Below are positions 1-7,354 of a stretch of DNA of 21,988 nucleotides, in pieces. This DNA is from a virus. How positions within the stretch are numbered: position 1 is the stretch's first letter; each line of letters opens with the position of its first letter. The notes beneath the pieces are model-generated. The model was not told the origin of the DNA, made no database searches, and worked only from the letters and a program-made list of their open reading frames with translations. The stretch is from positions 1-21,988 of IMG/VR virus record IMGVR_UViG_3300025418_001646, one strand, 5' to 3'. The translations under genes were made by a program, and so were the position numbers.

Positions 1-1922
1 GTATAATCTCTACCACTTTGTTTAGCTTGTAGTGCTTGTTGTATTTTTGTATCAAAGTGAGCATTAACATTCGGGTCATTAATAACTAAATTACCCACCG
101 AACCTGGAGGAAAAGAAAGACCTGTAAAATTATGGGTAACAGTTAAATTACCTGTAACATTTTGTACAAAATTTCCTACCTTTTCAGATACTTTACTTCC
201 TATGTTCGAGATACCTGTTTCAGCTTTGGATATTATAGGAGATAATATTGATTTTGTTTTATCATATACAGCACCAACACCCTTTTTGAAACTATCCATA
301 GCTTGATTATTAATACCCATTTGTTTACCAACTTCATCTAACATAGCATCGCTAGCTCCCTTAAATGCTTCCATCGATGCATTAATATCTTTTTTGAATG
401 CTTCGCTCTGCATAACTTGACCTAATGATTTACCTTTGTTTTCAGGATTTGTATTAGCATTGTATAATGCAGTAGACAACGCACTCATTGCTTCTTGTAG
501 TTTATTAGAACTTTCACTATTATATGCTCTTGCACCTATCCTTAATGCTATACTATTAACAGTATTCATTATATTTGTTGTGGCAGTATATTGAGATCTG
601 GCTATATCAATCGGATTTTGTGCAGCCATTTTTTCTTGTAGTTTTTGGAATTCACCTATACTACCTCCCATTTCTTCTATTGAATGGAATCCTTCCTCCA
701 TACCCATTTTTTTAGCAATATCCTCAGGTATATCAAAACCAACTTTACCACCTTTTAATGTTGCTAAATTTGCAACAAACTCCTTTTGGTCAGGTTTTAT
801 ACTTGGGAACATATCTATTTTGGACATTATTTCAAATTTGTTTGCTGCCCTAACAGCCATATTTGTCAATTCCCCTGTTGACATACCTAAAGCTTTGGCC
901 ATTTCATTTGCTCTTCTTAAATTAGCACCAGACACTTCAAATCTACCTTGTTCTGTATTAAATGTGGCTAAACTTTTAGCAGCTCCTATTAAACTATCTT
1001 GTAAACCGTCAACATTATTTGTTGCATCATACATTAATTTTATTGGGTCACCAAAATCACCAAATGCACCACCTAAAGCTTGTAAATTAGCAGTCATATC
1101 AATTGCTTTAGCAGGGTCAAATAAATCATTAGCAATATTCAAAGTTTTATCAATAGAAATACCTAATGATTGAGCTTGTTGAACCATTCTGCCTAAACCT
1201 TCAATGCCGTTTTTAAACCCGTATGAATTTAGTTTATCTAAGTTTGTTACTAATGTATCTGTTACCTTTTTGGCATTAAGGCCCATTCCAATAGATGACT
1301 TTCCAATATCATTAACCGATTTGGCTGCATCTGCTAAACCTAAGCCAACACTTCTAAATTTCTCTACATTTTCTAATAGAAATGTGTTTGATTTAGTATA
1401 TGCAGCTGATGCTTCTAATCCTTCAGCTATGGTTTGTTTTCCAACTAAAGCAAGTTTTCCACTTGCTTCTGTAAGACTTCTAACACCATCAATGGTGTTT
1501 TTCATTGTTACTCCGTAATTGGCAACTTCAGAACCGATGAAACCAATTTGTTTTCGCATACCGTCAGCTAACTCTCCATACGCTGAGCCCTGACCTTCTA
1601 AATTAGTACGCATCTCTGCGTCCATTTGTGCAATTGTTTGAATTACCTTTGTAGCTCCACCAGTTAAATCACCAATTAAACCAGGTATGTCGAAACTTGA
1701 CAATCTATCAACAATTTTGTCCACAGTGTTTTCAACATCATTCAAACCAATTCTATATTTTTCGGTATCTAATTGATCTACAAGAGGAGCAGTTACTAAA
1801 CTAACTGTTTTCTCAAGAGCTGAAGAATTGGTATTAAATTTTGTTTGAAGTTCACGAAATTTACCATCGATATAATCTTTCGTACCAGGTGATACATCAT
1901 CGGGTTTATTTTGGAGTAACAT
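1..1922 (-). CDS. Tail tape measure protein, 3' end cut by the window edge
   Basis: An uninterrupted minus-strand reading frame of 640 codons starts at the ATG at 1922 and leaves the window without a stop, so the C-terminus is missing. The start gives MLLQNKPDDVSPG. The protein is long, Ala/Ser/Lys-rich and mostly helical in appearance, with runs such as GGAFGDFGDPIKLMYDA and GANLRRANEMAKALGM. This is the style of phage tail-length tape measure proteins. Its place directly after tube and chaperone genes is the canonical position for one. Tape measure proteins occupy the tube lumen and set tail length; 640 or more residues would be about the size of T4 gp29 (roughly 590 aa), implying a T4-sized tail. 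The last visible residues (VTGNLTVTHNFTGLSFPPGS onward) are less helical and may be near the C-terminus. There is no Shine-Dalgarno sequence; a TATTTAT motif lies 20 nt upstream. Family recognition is from context and composition, not a catalytic motif. Confidence 0.8.
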   Translation of the reverse strand, partial: MLLQNKPDDVSPGTKDYIDGKFRELQTKFNTNSSALEKTVSLVTAPLVDQLDTEKYRIGLNDVENTVDKIVDRLSSFDIPGLIGDLTGGATKVIQTIAQMDAEMRTNLEGQGSAYGELADGMRKQIGFIGSEVANYGVTMKNTIDGVRSLTEASGKLALVGKQTIAEGLEASAAYTKSNTFLLENVEKFRSVGLGLADAAKSVNDIGKSSIGMGLNAKKVTDTLVTNLDKLNSYGFKNGIEGLGRMVQQAQSLGISIDKTLNIANDLFDPAKAIDMTANLQALGGAFGDFGDPIKLMYDATNNVDGLQDSLIGAAKSLATFNTEQGRFEVSGANLRRANEMAKALGMSTGELTNMAVRAANKFEIMSKIDMFPSIKPDQKEFVANLATLKGGKVGFDIPEDIAKKMGMEEGFHSIEEMGGSIGEFQKLQEKMAAQNPIDIARSQYTATTNIMNTVNSIALRIGARAYNSESSNKLQEAMSALSTALYNANTNPENKGKSLGQVMQSEAFKKDINASMEAFKGASDAMLDEVGKQMGINNQAMDSFKKGVGAVYDKTKSILSPIISKAETGISNIGSKVSEKVGNFVQNVTGNLTVTHNFTGLSFPPGSVGNLVINDPNVNAHFDTKIQQALQAKQSGRDY

Positions 1923-1942
1923 ATATTAATCTATTATTTATA

Positions 1943-1950
1943 ATAAATAG
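1943..1950 (-). promoter_or_regulatory. Upstream TATTTAT motif of the tape measure gene
   Basis: The coding strand reads GCTATTTATTATAA, with TATTTAT at 1949-1943, 20 nt before the ATG. The same core precedes several other virion genes here. Whether it is a phage late promoter element or an AT-rich translation leader cannot be told from sequence alone. Confidence 0.35.
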
Positions 1951-1951
1951 C

Positions 1952-2119
1952 TTATTCATTATTTTCTAATAAAAGGCCAACAATGTTATTTTTCTCGTGT
2001 ATAGGTAAATTAAGAATTTCATTATATGAAAAACCATTCCTTAATAAAAATAACGTAGTTTGTATTTGATTTTTTTTATATTCCGTAGAAGGGACGAAAA
2101 AAGTCAACCCCAAAATCCA
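1952..2119 (-). CDS. +1-frame extension of the tail assembly chaperone (probable frameshift product)
   Basis: This open frame runs from just after a TAG at 2122-2120 to the TAA at 1954-1952 and overlaps the last 14 codons of the 251-aa gene in the +1 frame. It has no ATG or GTG; only two TTG codons (2113-2111, 2107-2105) could start it independently. Beyond the overlap it encodes a convincing peptide: TTLFLLRNGFSYNEILNLPI followed by HEKNNIVGLL. The overlap contains TTT TTT CGT CCC TTC in the upstream frame. A +1 slip at CCC-T (2093-2090) would give a 292-aa fusion (247 residues plus 45), joining the conserved FFRP end to STEYKKNQ. Tail assembly chaperones between tube and tape measure genes are classically made in short and frameshifted long forms (lambda gpG/gpGT, P2 gpE+E'; Mu by -2; Listeria phage PSA structural proteins by +1 at CCCU). 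A separate TTG-started small protein is the main alternative. Confidence 0.6.
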   Translation of the reverse strand, partial: WILGLTFFVPSTEYKKNQIQTTLFLLRNGFSYNEILNLPIHEKNNIVGLLLENNE

Positions 2120-2831
2120 CTAAAACTGGGATTTTTTCTCCTGATGGGGCTGTTACTTCAACAATTAAATCTAAACCTGGTTTATTTTCATTCACGAATC
2201 TTCGAATGGCTTGTGAATCTTTAATTGGCATATTCTGAATAAAAGTATAAATCGCCATTGGGTCTCTATTTCCTTCAATTGATTTAATTAACATTTCCAA
2301 TCTTTTGGTGTTAATTGGTGGTACAGCCACAGAGGAGTCATTTTTGATTTTATCTAAATCACTCAATTGTTTTTTGTTCAAAAATTTAAAAGTTATATTT
2401 TTTTCACTAACAGGAAGGAAGAATTCATACTCACCATTAGCATCTGCAATTAAATTGAAATCTTTGGTTTTCATTACCGATAAATCTATAGTAGCTAAAA
2501 ATTCTTTGTTTGTTATAGGATCATTTAATTTAATTGTATATTCACTACCAAAAGCAGTATTTCTTAAGAATACTAATATTGCTTGTATGTCTTCATCTAC
2601 TATTTCATCAATTGAAATGTCTTTATCAAGTATTTTTCTTTTCAATAATTCATCAACAATTGAATTATTATCTGATTGAGATAAATTTGGTGATTGTAAA
2701 ATATTTTCATCTGCTGCAGTTAAATAAGCAACTCTTAAACTTTTTTTATTATTTTTATAATAAATTCCTTGTGAGGGTAATGGGACTACGTCATATTGAA
2801 TCGTAGGATCCACTCTAAATGTTTCTTCCAT
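2076..2831 (-). CDS. Tail assembly chaperone / T4 gp26-like baseplate hub protein
   Basis: The 251-aa product starts MEETFRVDPTIQYDVVPLPSQG. Features of the gp26-like family are visible: an N-terminal LPSQGIYY segment (about residues 18-25), an AYLTAADENILQSP segment (about 35-48), an acidic stretch followed by LVFLRNTAFGSEY (about 87-99), a central EYEFFLPVSEKNITFKFL, a late segment with FIQNMPIKDSQAIRRFV, and the C-terminal GVDFFRP that is nearly invariant as GVxFFWP in relatives. These proteins help load or protect the tape measure protein during tail or hub assembly. The gene lies between tube and tape measure, exactly where such chaperones sit. Its 3' end overlaps a +1 reading frame with a possible slippery site. 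There is no Shine-Dalgarno sequence, and no TATTTAT core was seen near this start. A gp26-type hub role and a gpG-type chaperone role are hard to separate by sequence. Confidence 0.72.
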   Translation of the reverse strand: MEETFRVDPTIQYDVVPLPSQGIYYKNNKKSLRVAYLTAADENILQSPNLSQSDNNSIVDELLKRKILDKDISIDEIVDEDIQAILVFLRNTAFGSEYTIKLNDPITNKEFLATIDLSVMKTKDFNLIADANGEYEFFLPVSEKNITFKFLNKKQLSDLDKIKNDSSVAVPPINTKRLEMLIKSIEGNRDPMAIYTFIQNMPIKDSQAIRRFVNENKPGLDLIVEVTAPSGEKIPVLVDFGVDFFRPFYGI

Positions 2832-2881
2832 AGTATCAATTTATATAATAACTATGGTAAAGTAAAGTTTTTTAAATAAAA

Positions 2882-2913
2882 AAACCGATACCCACAAAAT
2901 AGGATACCGGTTT
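2882..2913 (-). terminator. Rho-independent terminator of the tail tube gene
   Basis: Read on the minus strand, AAACCGGTATCC (2913-2902) pairs with GGGTATCGGTTT (2893-2882) over 12 base pairs with only two G-U wobbles and an 8-nt loop. It is followed by a run of seven T. Read on the plus strand, the same two positions become A-C mismatches, so the hairpin is built for minus-strand transcripts. It separates tube from chaperone transcription and would allow high tube expression relative to the chaperone. Confidence 0.85.
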
Positions 2914-2934
2914 AATTTTAAATTTAAATTTGTT

Positions 2935-3423
2935 TTAATATACTAAAATACATCTATCAGGACGTAAAGTAACGTCAATATCTGCAATTTCATCTCTAGA
3001 GTAATCTAATTGACCAAAGTTGATGTCTTGCAAAAATGTACCTTGTAATGTCCATTTTTCAATAACAACACCTGTTGGATCAAGCATCTCCAAATCAATA
3101 TCTTTTTTATAACCAGCAGCATAACCCATTCTACCAGTTACTGATTCTGCGTGTAAACGGAACCATTCCATTAATGCTTGAGCAGCTGAAGGTCCAATTG
3201 GATCTCTAAACTTCACTTTCATAGTATCCCAAACGAATCTACCAGCAACATAAGTTGAAGTATTAAGGAATTGTATTTCAGTTGAGTTTATTTTAGCACT
3301 AGGTCTTTGTGAACTAGATACATACCACTCATTTATACCCATTGATGAAGGAAATCTTAGGATAAATCTATTCTGTCTTTTCGGTTCATATGGAACCGGC
3401 ATCTTCATTAGTAAATCTGCCAT
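2935..3423 (-). CDS. Tail tube protein, T4 gp19-like
   Basis: The 162-aa protein matches T4 gp19 (163 aa) closely in length and general sequence style. It opens MADLLMKMPVPYEPKRQNRF, followed by ILRFPSSMGINEWYVSS. It contains the tube-type segments FVWDTMKVKFRDPIGPSAAQ (about residues 63-82) and MEWFRLHAESVTGRMGY (about 84-100), and ends with LQGTFLQDINFGQLDYSRDE then IDVTLRPDRC. In this family hexameric rings stack to make the inner tube inside the contractile sheath. It lies downstream of the sheath gene, the order seen in T4 (18-19), but an HNH gene on the opposite strand separates the two. It has its own strong terminator. A copy of the AAGATATTTATAA motif sits about 43 nt upstream. The start at 3423 is the only sensible ATG. 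Confidence 0.9.
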   Translation of the reverse strand: MADLLMKMPVPYEPKRQNRFILRFPSSMGINEWYVSSSQRPSAKINSTEIQFLNTSTYVAGRFVWDTMKVKFRDPIGPSAAQALMEWFRLHAESVTGRMGYAAGYKKDIDLEMLDPTGVVIEKWTLQGTFLQDINFGQLDYSRDEIADIDVTLRPDRCILVY

Positions 3424-3464
3424 ATTGTTTTATATTAATTGTTTTTGTTTAATTATCTTGTTTA

Positions 3465-3479
3465 TTATAAATATCTTCG
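3465..3479 (-). promoter_or_regulatory. Upstream AAGATATTTATAA motif of the tube gene
   Basis: The coding strand reads GAAGATATTTATAAT, 43 nt from the TATTTAT core to the ATG. The same GATATTTAT core precedes the sheath gene and, twice, the 141-aa gene. It is a candidate late promoter element by recurrence only. Confidence 0.4.
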
Positions 3480-3648
3480 TTTTAAAAAAATATTTTTTCC
3501 ATTTTACTTGACTTTATCAATTATTTTCCGTAGTTTTTTACTAGAACCAGTTTTAAATACTTTTTAATCAATAATATTAATTATCTCTATTATAATTAAA
3601 TACTTTAAATTTCTAATTAATTAATTAATACCTCAAATAAATCTATAA

Positions 3649-3665
3649 TATACTAGTCTAGTATA
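3649..3665. promoter_or_regulatory. 17-bp palindrome, possible operator of the HNH gene
   Basis: TATACTAG and CTAGTATA form perfect 8-bp inverted arms around a single central T. It sits directly upstream of the region expected for the -33 element of the TATATTTG promoter, so it could be a repressor site. The spacing is too tight (1 nt) for an RNA hairpin, which favours a protein-binding dyad. Confidence 0.45.
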
Positions 3666-3685
3666 CTGGATATCATTTTTTTTCT

Positions 3686-3693
3686 TATATTTG
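3686..3693 (+). promoter_or_regulatory. Bacteroidota-type -7 promoter element for the HNH gene
   Basis: TATATTTG matches the Bacteroidota -7 consensus TAnnTTTG exactly. A partial -33 (CTG at 3666-3668, instead of TTG) lies 17 nt upstream. The HNH start codon is 53 nt downstream. This would be a host-type promoter giving the HNH gene independent expression. Confidence 0.5.
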
Positions 3694-3720
3694 TTCCACA
3701 AATCACAATAATGTTCCACA
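3692..3720 (+). repeat. Direct repeat of TGTTCCACA, 20 bp apart
   Basis: TGTTCCACA occurs at 3692-3700 and 3712-3720, start-to-start 20 bp, about two helical turns, so both copies face the same side of DNA. They overlap and follow the -7 element, a good place for a repressor. They differ from the DnaA box TTATCCACA at two positions, so an origin role is not claimed. Confidence 0.45.
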
Positions 3721-3746
3721 TTAACATATTTATTTAAAAATAGATT

Positions 3747-4085
3747 ATGAGAATAAGAAACCCTAAAGGCATTTATAAATTAACATGTAGCAAATGTGAT
3801 AAACCAATTGAAAATGAGTTAGTTGGGAGACAAAGATATTGTAGAAAATGTAAAGCAGAGAATACAAAACTACATAGAAAAAATTATAGTGAACTGTCAG
3901 AAGAAGAGAAAATGAAATCGAATGCCAGAGCTTACTTACATGTCTATGTAAAAAGGGGAAAATTAACCAAACTTCCTTGTAGTATTTGTGGTGATGAAAA
4001 AAGTGAAGCCCATCATACCGATTATAATAAACCAATTGATGTTATATGGTATTGTAGAAAATGTCATTTGGAACAACACAAATAA
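3747..4085 (+). CDS. HNH endonuclease-like zinc protein
   Basis: The 112-aa protein has two zinc-binding parts. Residues 14-35 form a ribbon with CxxC (C14, C17) and CxxC (C32, C35). Residues 78-111 form the HNH treble clef: C78-x2-C81, the His pair H89-H90, N94, then C103-x2-C106-H107 and H111. The AHHTDYNKPIDVIW stretch is typical of small phage HNH proteins. Such proteins are free-standing homing nucleases or nicking enzymes. The gene lies on the opposite strand between sheath and tube, which are adjacent in T4, the usual sign of a mobile nuclease gene dropped into a late operon. It has its own promoter-like region and a shared terminator. Its leader (ATATTTATTTAAAAATAG) resembles that of the plus-strand neck gene. 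DNA cleavage is inferred from the motif; a non-catalytic zinc protein is possible. Confidence 0.8.
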   Translation: MRIRNPKGIYKLTCSKCDKPIENELVGRQRYCRKCKAENTKLHRKNYSELSEEEKMKSNARAYLHVYVKRGKLTKLPCSICGDEKSEAHHTDYNKPIDVIWYCRKCHLEQHK

Positions 4086-4087
4086 AA

Positions 4088-4114
4088 AAAGGGGATGTTT
4101 TAACACCCCCCTTT
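4088..4114. terminator. Bidirectional terminator between HNH and sheath genes
   Basis: AAAGGGG plus TGTT (4088-4099) pairs with AACA plus CCCCTTT (4102-4114) around a TT loop with a small A/CC internal mismatch. The plus strand continues into ATTCTTTTT; the minus strand continues into seven T. It lies between two convergent genes and can serve both. Confidence 0.8.
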
Positions 4115-4137
4115 ATTCTTTTTAATATTCTTCCAAA

Positions 4138-7083
4138 TTACGCATTTTCAAATGATGCACCTGTTGGTGTAATAATGAATTCCAAATCTATGAATTCTAA
4201 AGAACGAGTAGGTTGGATGTATATTTTACCACTTAACAGGTTGTTATCCAAATCAGAAGGATCACTAGATACCGTTACACGGAAGTCTGTTAAACCCCTT
4301 TCTTTTTGTATTTGGGTTAGAATTGGATTTACCAATCTTAAGAATTCTTGTCTAACTGTATCGTCATTTTGTTCAAATAACAATCTTACAGCTACCGCAG
4401 ATATTAATAATCTAGCTTGTAATAACAATCTTCTTACATTTAATCTATCCAAAGCTGATTGTGCAACTTGTAATGTTTTATTACCCCAAATGATAGTACC
4501 AGTGTCTGAGAATGTAGCAATTGGGTTGATATTGTTGTTATATAGATTATCTCTATCGCTTAAAGTTAATTTAGTAACCGCTTTAATTGAATTTACTAAA
4601 CCTCTAGTATAACCTGCTGATGCAAACCAAGGATAAGCAACATTATCAGTTAAGGCAATGTTTCTTACAACCTCACCTGTTGGTGGGATGTATACTTGAG
4701 TTGAATTATAAGGATCAGTTACTTGAATCCAAGGCCAATATGTAGCTGAATAGTTACTATCATAACCTTGATTTTGTATTGCTGAAATTACTTCTGCAGC
4801 TGTACTATAGTTTGGTGAATTTATCACGTATACTGAATCCGCTCTATCGGTTTCGATCATATCAATTGTTAAATTAGTTAACGATGAATGATCGTTAAAA
4901 TTTAAACCTGGTGTTGCAAACACATTGATAGCAACAGCTTCAGGGTTAGCATATGTTTGAATGCCTTGTAAATAAGCATAGTAATCAGAATTTCCAAAAG
5001 ATGAACTAAATACACCTCCGTTATTTGTATTACTTGCATTATACAATGCTTTACCGAAAATATAACCATCGGTATTTGTTCTTGTTTGTCTGTAGATGTC
5101 CCAACCATCAAAACCACCAGCTACAGCAAATGTAAATTTACAAGCATTTTTGTTAGTTAATGGGTTGTTATTACCTGTTTGACCTTCTAAATCGTATTGA
5201 GTTGTTTGATAAACAGTATTACCTGATACATCTGTTATTCCCGCAGCATTTACTGACAAGTGGAAACCGAATGTTGTTTCATTTGCGCTTTTCCCTTTAT
5301 ATTGGAATAAGCTATTATCATAATATGTTTCAAATGAATTAGAAGAAAATAAACCTAAGGTTGTTTTTCTTAATGAATCACCACTTGAGATATGTGGAGT
5401 ACCGTCAGCTTCATAGTACATAACATCACCTGCATTATAATATTGAGTCTTGTAAATTACGCTACCCAAATTACCAGGTGTTGCATTAGAACCATTATTA
5501 AGTTTTCCTGTGTATCCGTTATAACTTGTAAAACCTTTGAAACCTGCAGGGAATGCATCAGAAGGGGCATTATCTGCTAAGTTAATCATAATGTATTTTG
5601 ATTTTAATGGGAAATTACCATCAGATGTACCAATCTTCAATCCAATATAACCTGTTAAAGAAGGGTCCATATTACATCTTGTCCAACTTTCTAATATTAC
5701 TTGATTATCATCTGTATCATTAAAATCACGAACAACTATATCAAAATCACCTGTATTGATATTAATATTTTGAATAGTAATTTTAATTTGATAGTTTGCC
5801 GAATCACCGTCTGCAATTGGTATTACTTGGAATAAATCGTGAACAACACCACCTCTAACTTCAGAAACTACTGTAGGGGACATTGGTGTATCCCATTCAT
5901 TTAAAAAGTCGTGAGTATCCGCGTTATCATCCAAATGTTGATAAATGTTCATATCCAACCCTCTAATCCATCCTTGTTGGAAAGCTACGTTAACTAAATT
6001 ATCATAGATTTCATAAACATATAATGGGAAATTTTGATATGTTTTATCAAATGGTTGGTTACCTAAAACTTTAGGAGCATATTGTGTAATTGAATTATTC
6101 AATGAAATAACGAATGATGTTGCACCGTTAGTTCCACCTGTCACATTCAAAGTGAATTCTGCAAATGGATTAGATTCAATACCGTTACTCGAACTTGCAC
6201 TTACTAATTCGTAAGCTGTAGAGCCAGCAACTTCTAAATCTAATGTATGAGTTGCGTCATAGTGACCTCTCGATCTTAATGCCAAAGCAACTACTCCATC
6301 GTAATTTTTATTAAGAGAAGCCGGATATTTGTATCTAACAACATCAAATGTGTTACCAGTGTGGTTGTAAACAAACAAATATGCATAAACACCATCAATT
6401 GTGCTATCTGTAGCACCTGTTTTATGGTAGAATATGTTATACCACTCTTTATTATTGTTATTATTAGCTGTGTAATTACCTGTTAATGGGCTGACTACTT
6501 CATCACCTGATTGTGAATTTACATCTGCACTTGGTATTAAACCAATTGTAAACCAATTACCATCATCACCTGATGTGTAACCACTAGTTGTGTTTAAAAT
6601 ATAATCGGTAATAGACATACCATTATAAGCTGTTTTACCCGAAAGTTCAACATATATAGCACTTGCTTGCTCGCGTGAAAGGGTTGTTGCTGAAAACGTA
6701 AAGTCTGCTTCACTAGGGGTTGCTTCTTTATTTACGTTTATACCTCCTAATGTTTTTATTGCGAATGTGTTATACGGTTTGTAACCTGTTAAACCTAAAA
6801 CTCTGGTTACAAATAACTGATTTGATTCTTTCAAATATGAATTTGCTACATAAGGTAATTCATATGCAGGATTTCCATTTCCGTCTTTTGCAGGGTTAGT
6901 TGATCCGAATGTTGAGCTGAAACTATCCCAAGATTGTATTAAAATAGGTTCGAAAGCTGGACCCATCATAGTCTCACCCGCTAAACCTAATGTCGTTACT
7001 CCGACACTTTGAGCCACATACGTTAAATCTACCTCGGAAGTGTAAACACCGGGAGATACGAATACTTTTGATGCTGTTGCCAT
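4138..7083 (-). CDS. Contractile tail sheath protein, gp18-like, enlarged
   Basis: The 981-aa protein begins MATASKVFVSPGVYTSEVDL, the standard sheath N-terminus (FxSPGVYxxExD), and goes on with GETMMGPAFEPILIQSWDSF and SYLKESNQLFVTRVLG (about residues 37-95). The C-terminal conserved domain starts near residue 816 (AYPWFASAGYTRGL) and includes NNNINPIATFSDTGTIIWGN, LDRLNVRRLLLQARLLI and KIYIQPTRSLEFIDLEF. Sheath subunits encircle the tube and contract to drive it through the cell envelope. T4 gp18 has 659 residues, so about 320 extra residues lie in the middle, which is Asn/Ser/Thr/Tyr-rich and probably forms outward-facing domains. No Shine-Dalgarno sequence is visible; an AAAGATATTTATGA motif lies 37 nt upstream. 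The gene ends at a bidirectional terminator. Confidence 0.93.
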   Translation of the reverse strand: MATASKVFVSPGVYTSEVDLTYVAQSVGVTTLGLAGETMMGPAFEPILIQSWDSFSSTFGSTNPAKDGNGNPAYELPYVANSYLKESNQLFVTRVLGLTGYKPYNTFAIKTLGGINVNKEATPSEADFTFSATTLSREQASAIYVELSGKTAYNGMSITDYILNTTSGYTSGDDGNWFTIGLIPSADVNSQSGDEVVSPLTGNYTANNNNNKEWYNIFYHKTGATDSTIDGVYAYLFVYNHTGNTFDVVRYKYPASLNKNYDGVVALALRSRGHYDATHTLDLEVAGSTAYELVSASSSNGIESNPFAEFTLNVTGGTNGATSFVISLNNSITQYAPKVLGNQPFDKTYQNFPLYVYEIYDNLVNVAFQQGWIRGLDMNIYQHLDDNADTHDFLNEWDTPMSPTVVSEVRGGVVHDLFQVIPIADGDSANYQIKITIQNININTGDFDIVVRDFNDTDDNQVILESWTRCNMDPSLTGYIGLKIGTSDGNFPLKSKYIMINLADNAPSDAFPAGFKGFTSYNGYTGKLNNGSNATPGNLGSVIYKTQYYNAGDVMYYEADGTPHISSGDSLRKTTLGLFSSNSFETYYDNSLFQYKGKSANETTFGFHLSVNAAGITDVSGNTVYQTTQYDLEGQTGNNNPLTNKNACKFTFAVAGGFDGWDIYRQTRTNTDGYIFGKALYNASNTNNGGVFSSSFGNSDYYAYLQGIQTYANPEAVAINVFATPGLNFNDHSSLTNLTIDMIETDRADSVYVINSPNYSTAAEVISAIQNQGYDSNYSATYWPWIQVTDPYNSTQVYIPPTGEVVRNIALTDNVAYPWFASAGYTRGLVNSIKAVTKLTLSDRDNLYNNNINPIATFSDTGTIIWGNKTLQVAQSALDRLNVRRLLLQARLLISAVAVRLLFEQNDDTVRQEFLRLVNPILTQIQKERGLTDFRVTVSSDPSDLDNNLLSGKIYIQPTRSLEFIDLEFIITPTGASFENA

Positions 7084-7118
7084 TGATTGTTATTAATTAA
7101 AAGTTTTTTTATTATTAT

Positions 7119-7131
7119 TCATAAATATCTT
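7119..7131 (-). promoter_or_regulatory. Upstream AAGATATTTATGA motif of the sheath gene
   Basis: The coding strand carries AAGATATTTATGA with the TATTTAT core at 7127-7121, 37 nt before the sheath ATG. The match to the tube motif (GAAGATATTTATAA) is close and both genes need very high late expression. Confidence 0.4.
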
Positions 7132-7164
7132 TATTTTTATCAAAGATTTACGTATTTTCAATAT

Positions 7165-7186
7165 AAAAGATATTTAACTATCTTTT
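7165..7186. repeat. Perfect 8-bp inverted repeat before the 51-aa gene
   Basis: AAAAGATA (7165-7172) and TATCTTTT (7179-7186) are perfect arms around TTTAAC, 13 nt before the ATG of the small plus-strand gene. It could be a weak terminator, a leader hairpin or an operator for the encoded small protein. The T-run on the plus strand is short. Confidence 0.35.
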
Positions 7187-7198
7187 TCTATCTACAGA

Positions 7199-7354
7199 AT
7201 GGAAACAGAAATGAAAAATGTTAAAATAAGTAAAAAACATCACGAATTGATTAAGAACTATTGTGATGACAAAGGATTGAAAATATATAAGGTTATACAA
7301 AAATGGATTGAAGATAATTGTAAACCCAAAAAAAAGGATATATACGGAGAATAA
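7199..7354 (+). CDS. 51-aa small basic protein, possibly ribbon-helix-helix type
   Basis: The frame METEMKNVKISKKHHELIKN, then YCDDKGLKIYKVIQKWIEDN and CKPKKKDIYGE, is complete with ATG at 7199 and TAA at 7352-7354. A short strand-like start (MKNVKIS) followed by two amphipathic helices (KHHELIKNYCDDKG and YKVIQKWIEDN) fits the ribbon-helix-helix or CopG-like plan of small DNA-binding proteins; this is inference from pattern, not an identified family. It lies on the plus strand in the gap behind the sheath promoter and ends one base before the stop codon of the convergent 88-aa gene. A regulatory role is plausible because inverted repeats flank both of its ends. A weaker alternative is a chance ORF, but composition and ending look real. 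Confidence 0.6.
   Translation: METEMKNVKISKKHHELIKNYCDDKGLKIYKVIQKWIEDNCKPKKKDIYGE

Larger units (their letters stand above)
3424..3746. other. 323-bp AT-rich intergenic region between tube and HNH genes (divergent)
   Basis: No protein-like open frame is seen on either strand. Facing left, the tube leader carries the AAGATATTTATAA motif (3465-3479). Facing right are a weak TTG (3508-3510) and TAGTTTTT (3531-3538) pair spaced 20 nt, an AT-rich filler with an ATTAATTAATTAAT run, a 17-bp palindrome (3649-3665), a TATATTTG box (3686-3693) and paired TGTTCCACA repeats (3692-3700, 3712-3720). It therefore holds divergent promoters and probably arrived in part with the HNH gene. Confidence 0.6.

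Noticed and set aside
820-1518. Two plus-strand ORFs (117 and 104 aa) opposite the tape measure gene
   Set aside because: They are antisense to a 640-codon open frame with clear protein character, and have shadow-type composition rich in Leu, Ser, Ala and Pro.
2060-2090. -1 frameshift or transcriptional slippage on the A8 run at the end of the chaperone gene
   Set aside because: The -1 frame stops after 15 codons, and the stop codon TAA lies at the start of the A run, so slippage downstream cannot bypass it.
3692-3720. TGTTCCACA repeats as DnaA boxes or an origin
   Set aside because: Two mismatches to TTATCCACA in each copy and no other origin features; a regulator site at the HNH promoter is simpler.
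3649-3723. Short minus-strand ORF (24 codons) in the tube-HNH intergenic region
   Set aside because: Too short, no homologous look, and it runs across the palindrome and promoter elements.
3763-4035. 90-aa minus-strand ORF opposite the HNH gene
   Set aside because: The plus strand has intact zinc and HNH motifs; the antisense product has a His/Tyr/Phe-rich shadow composition.
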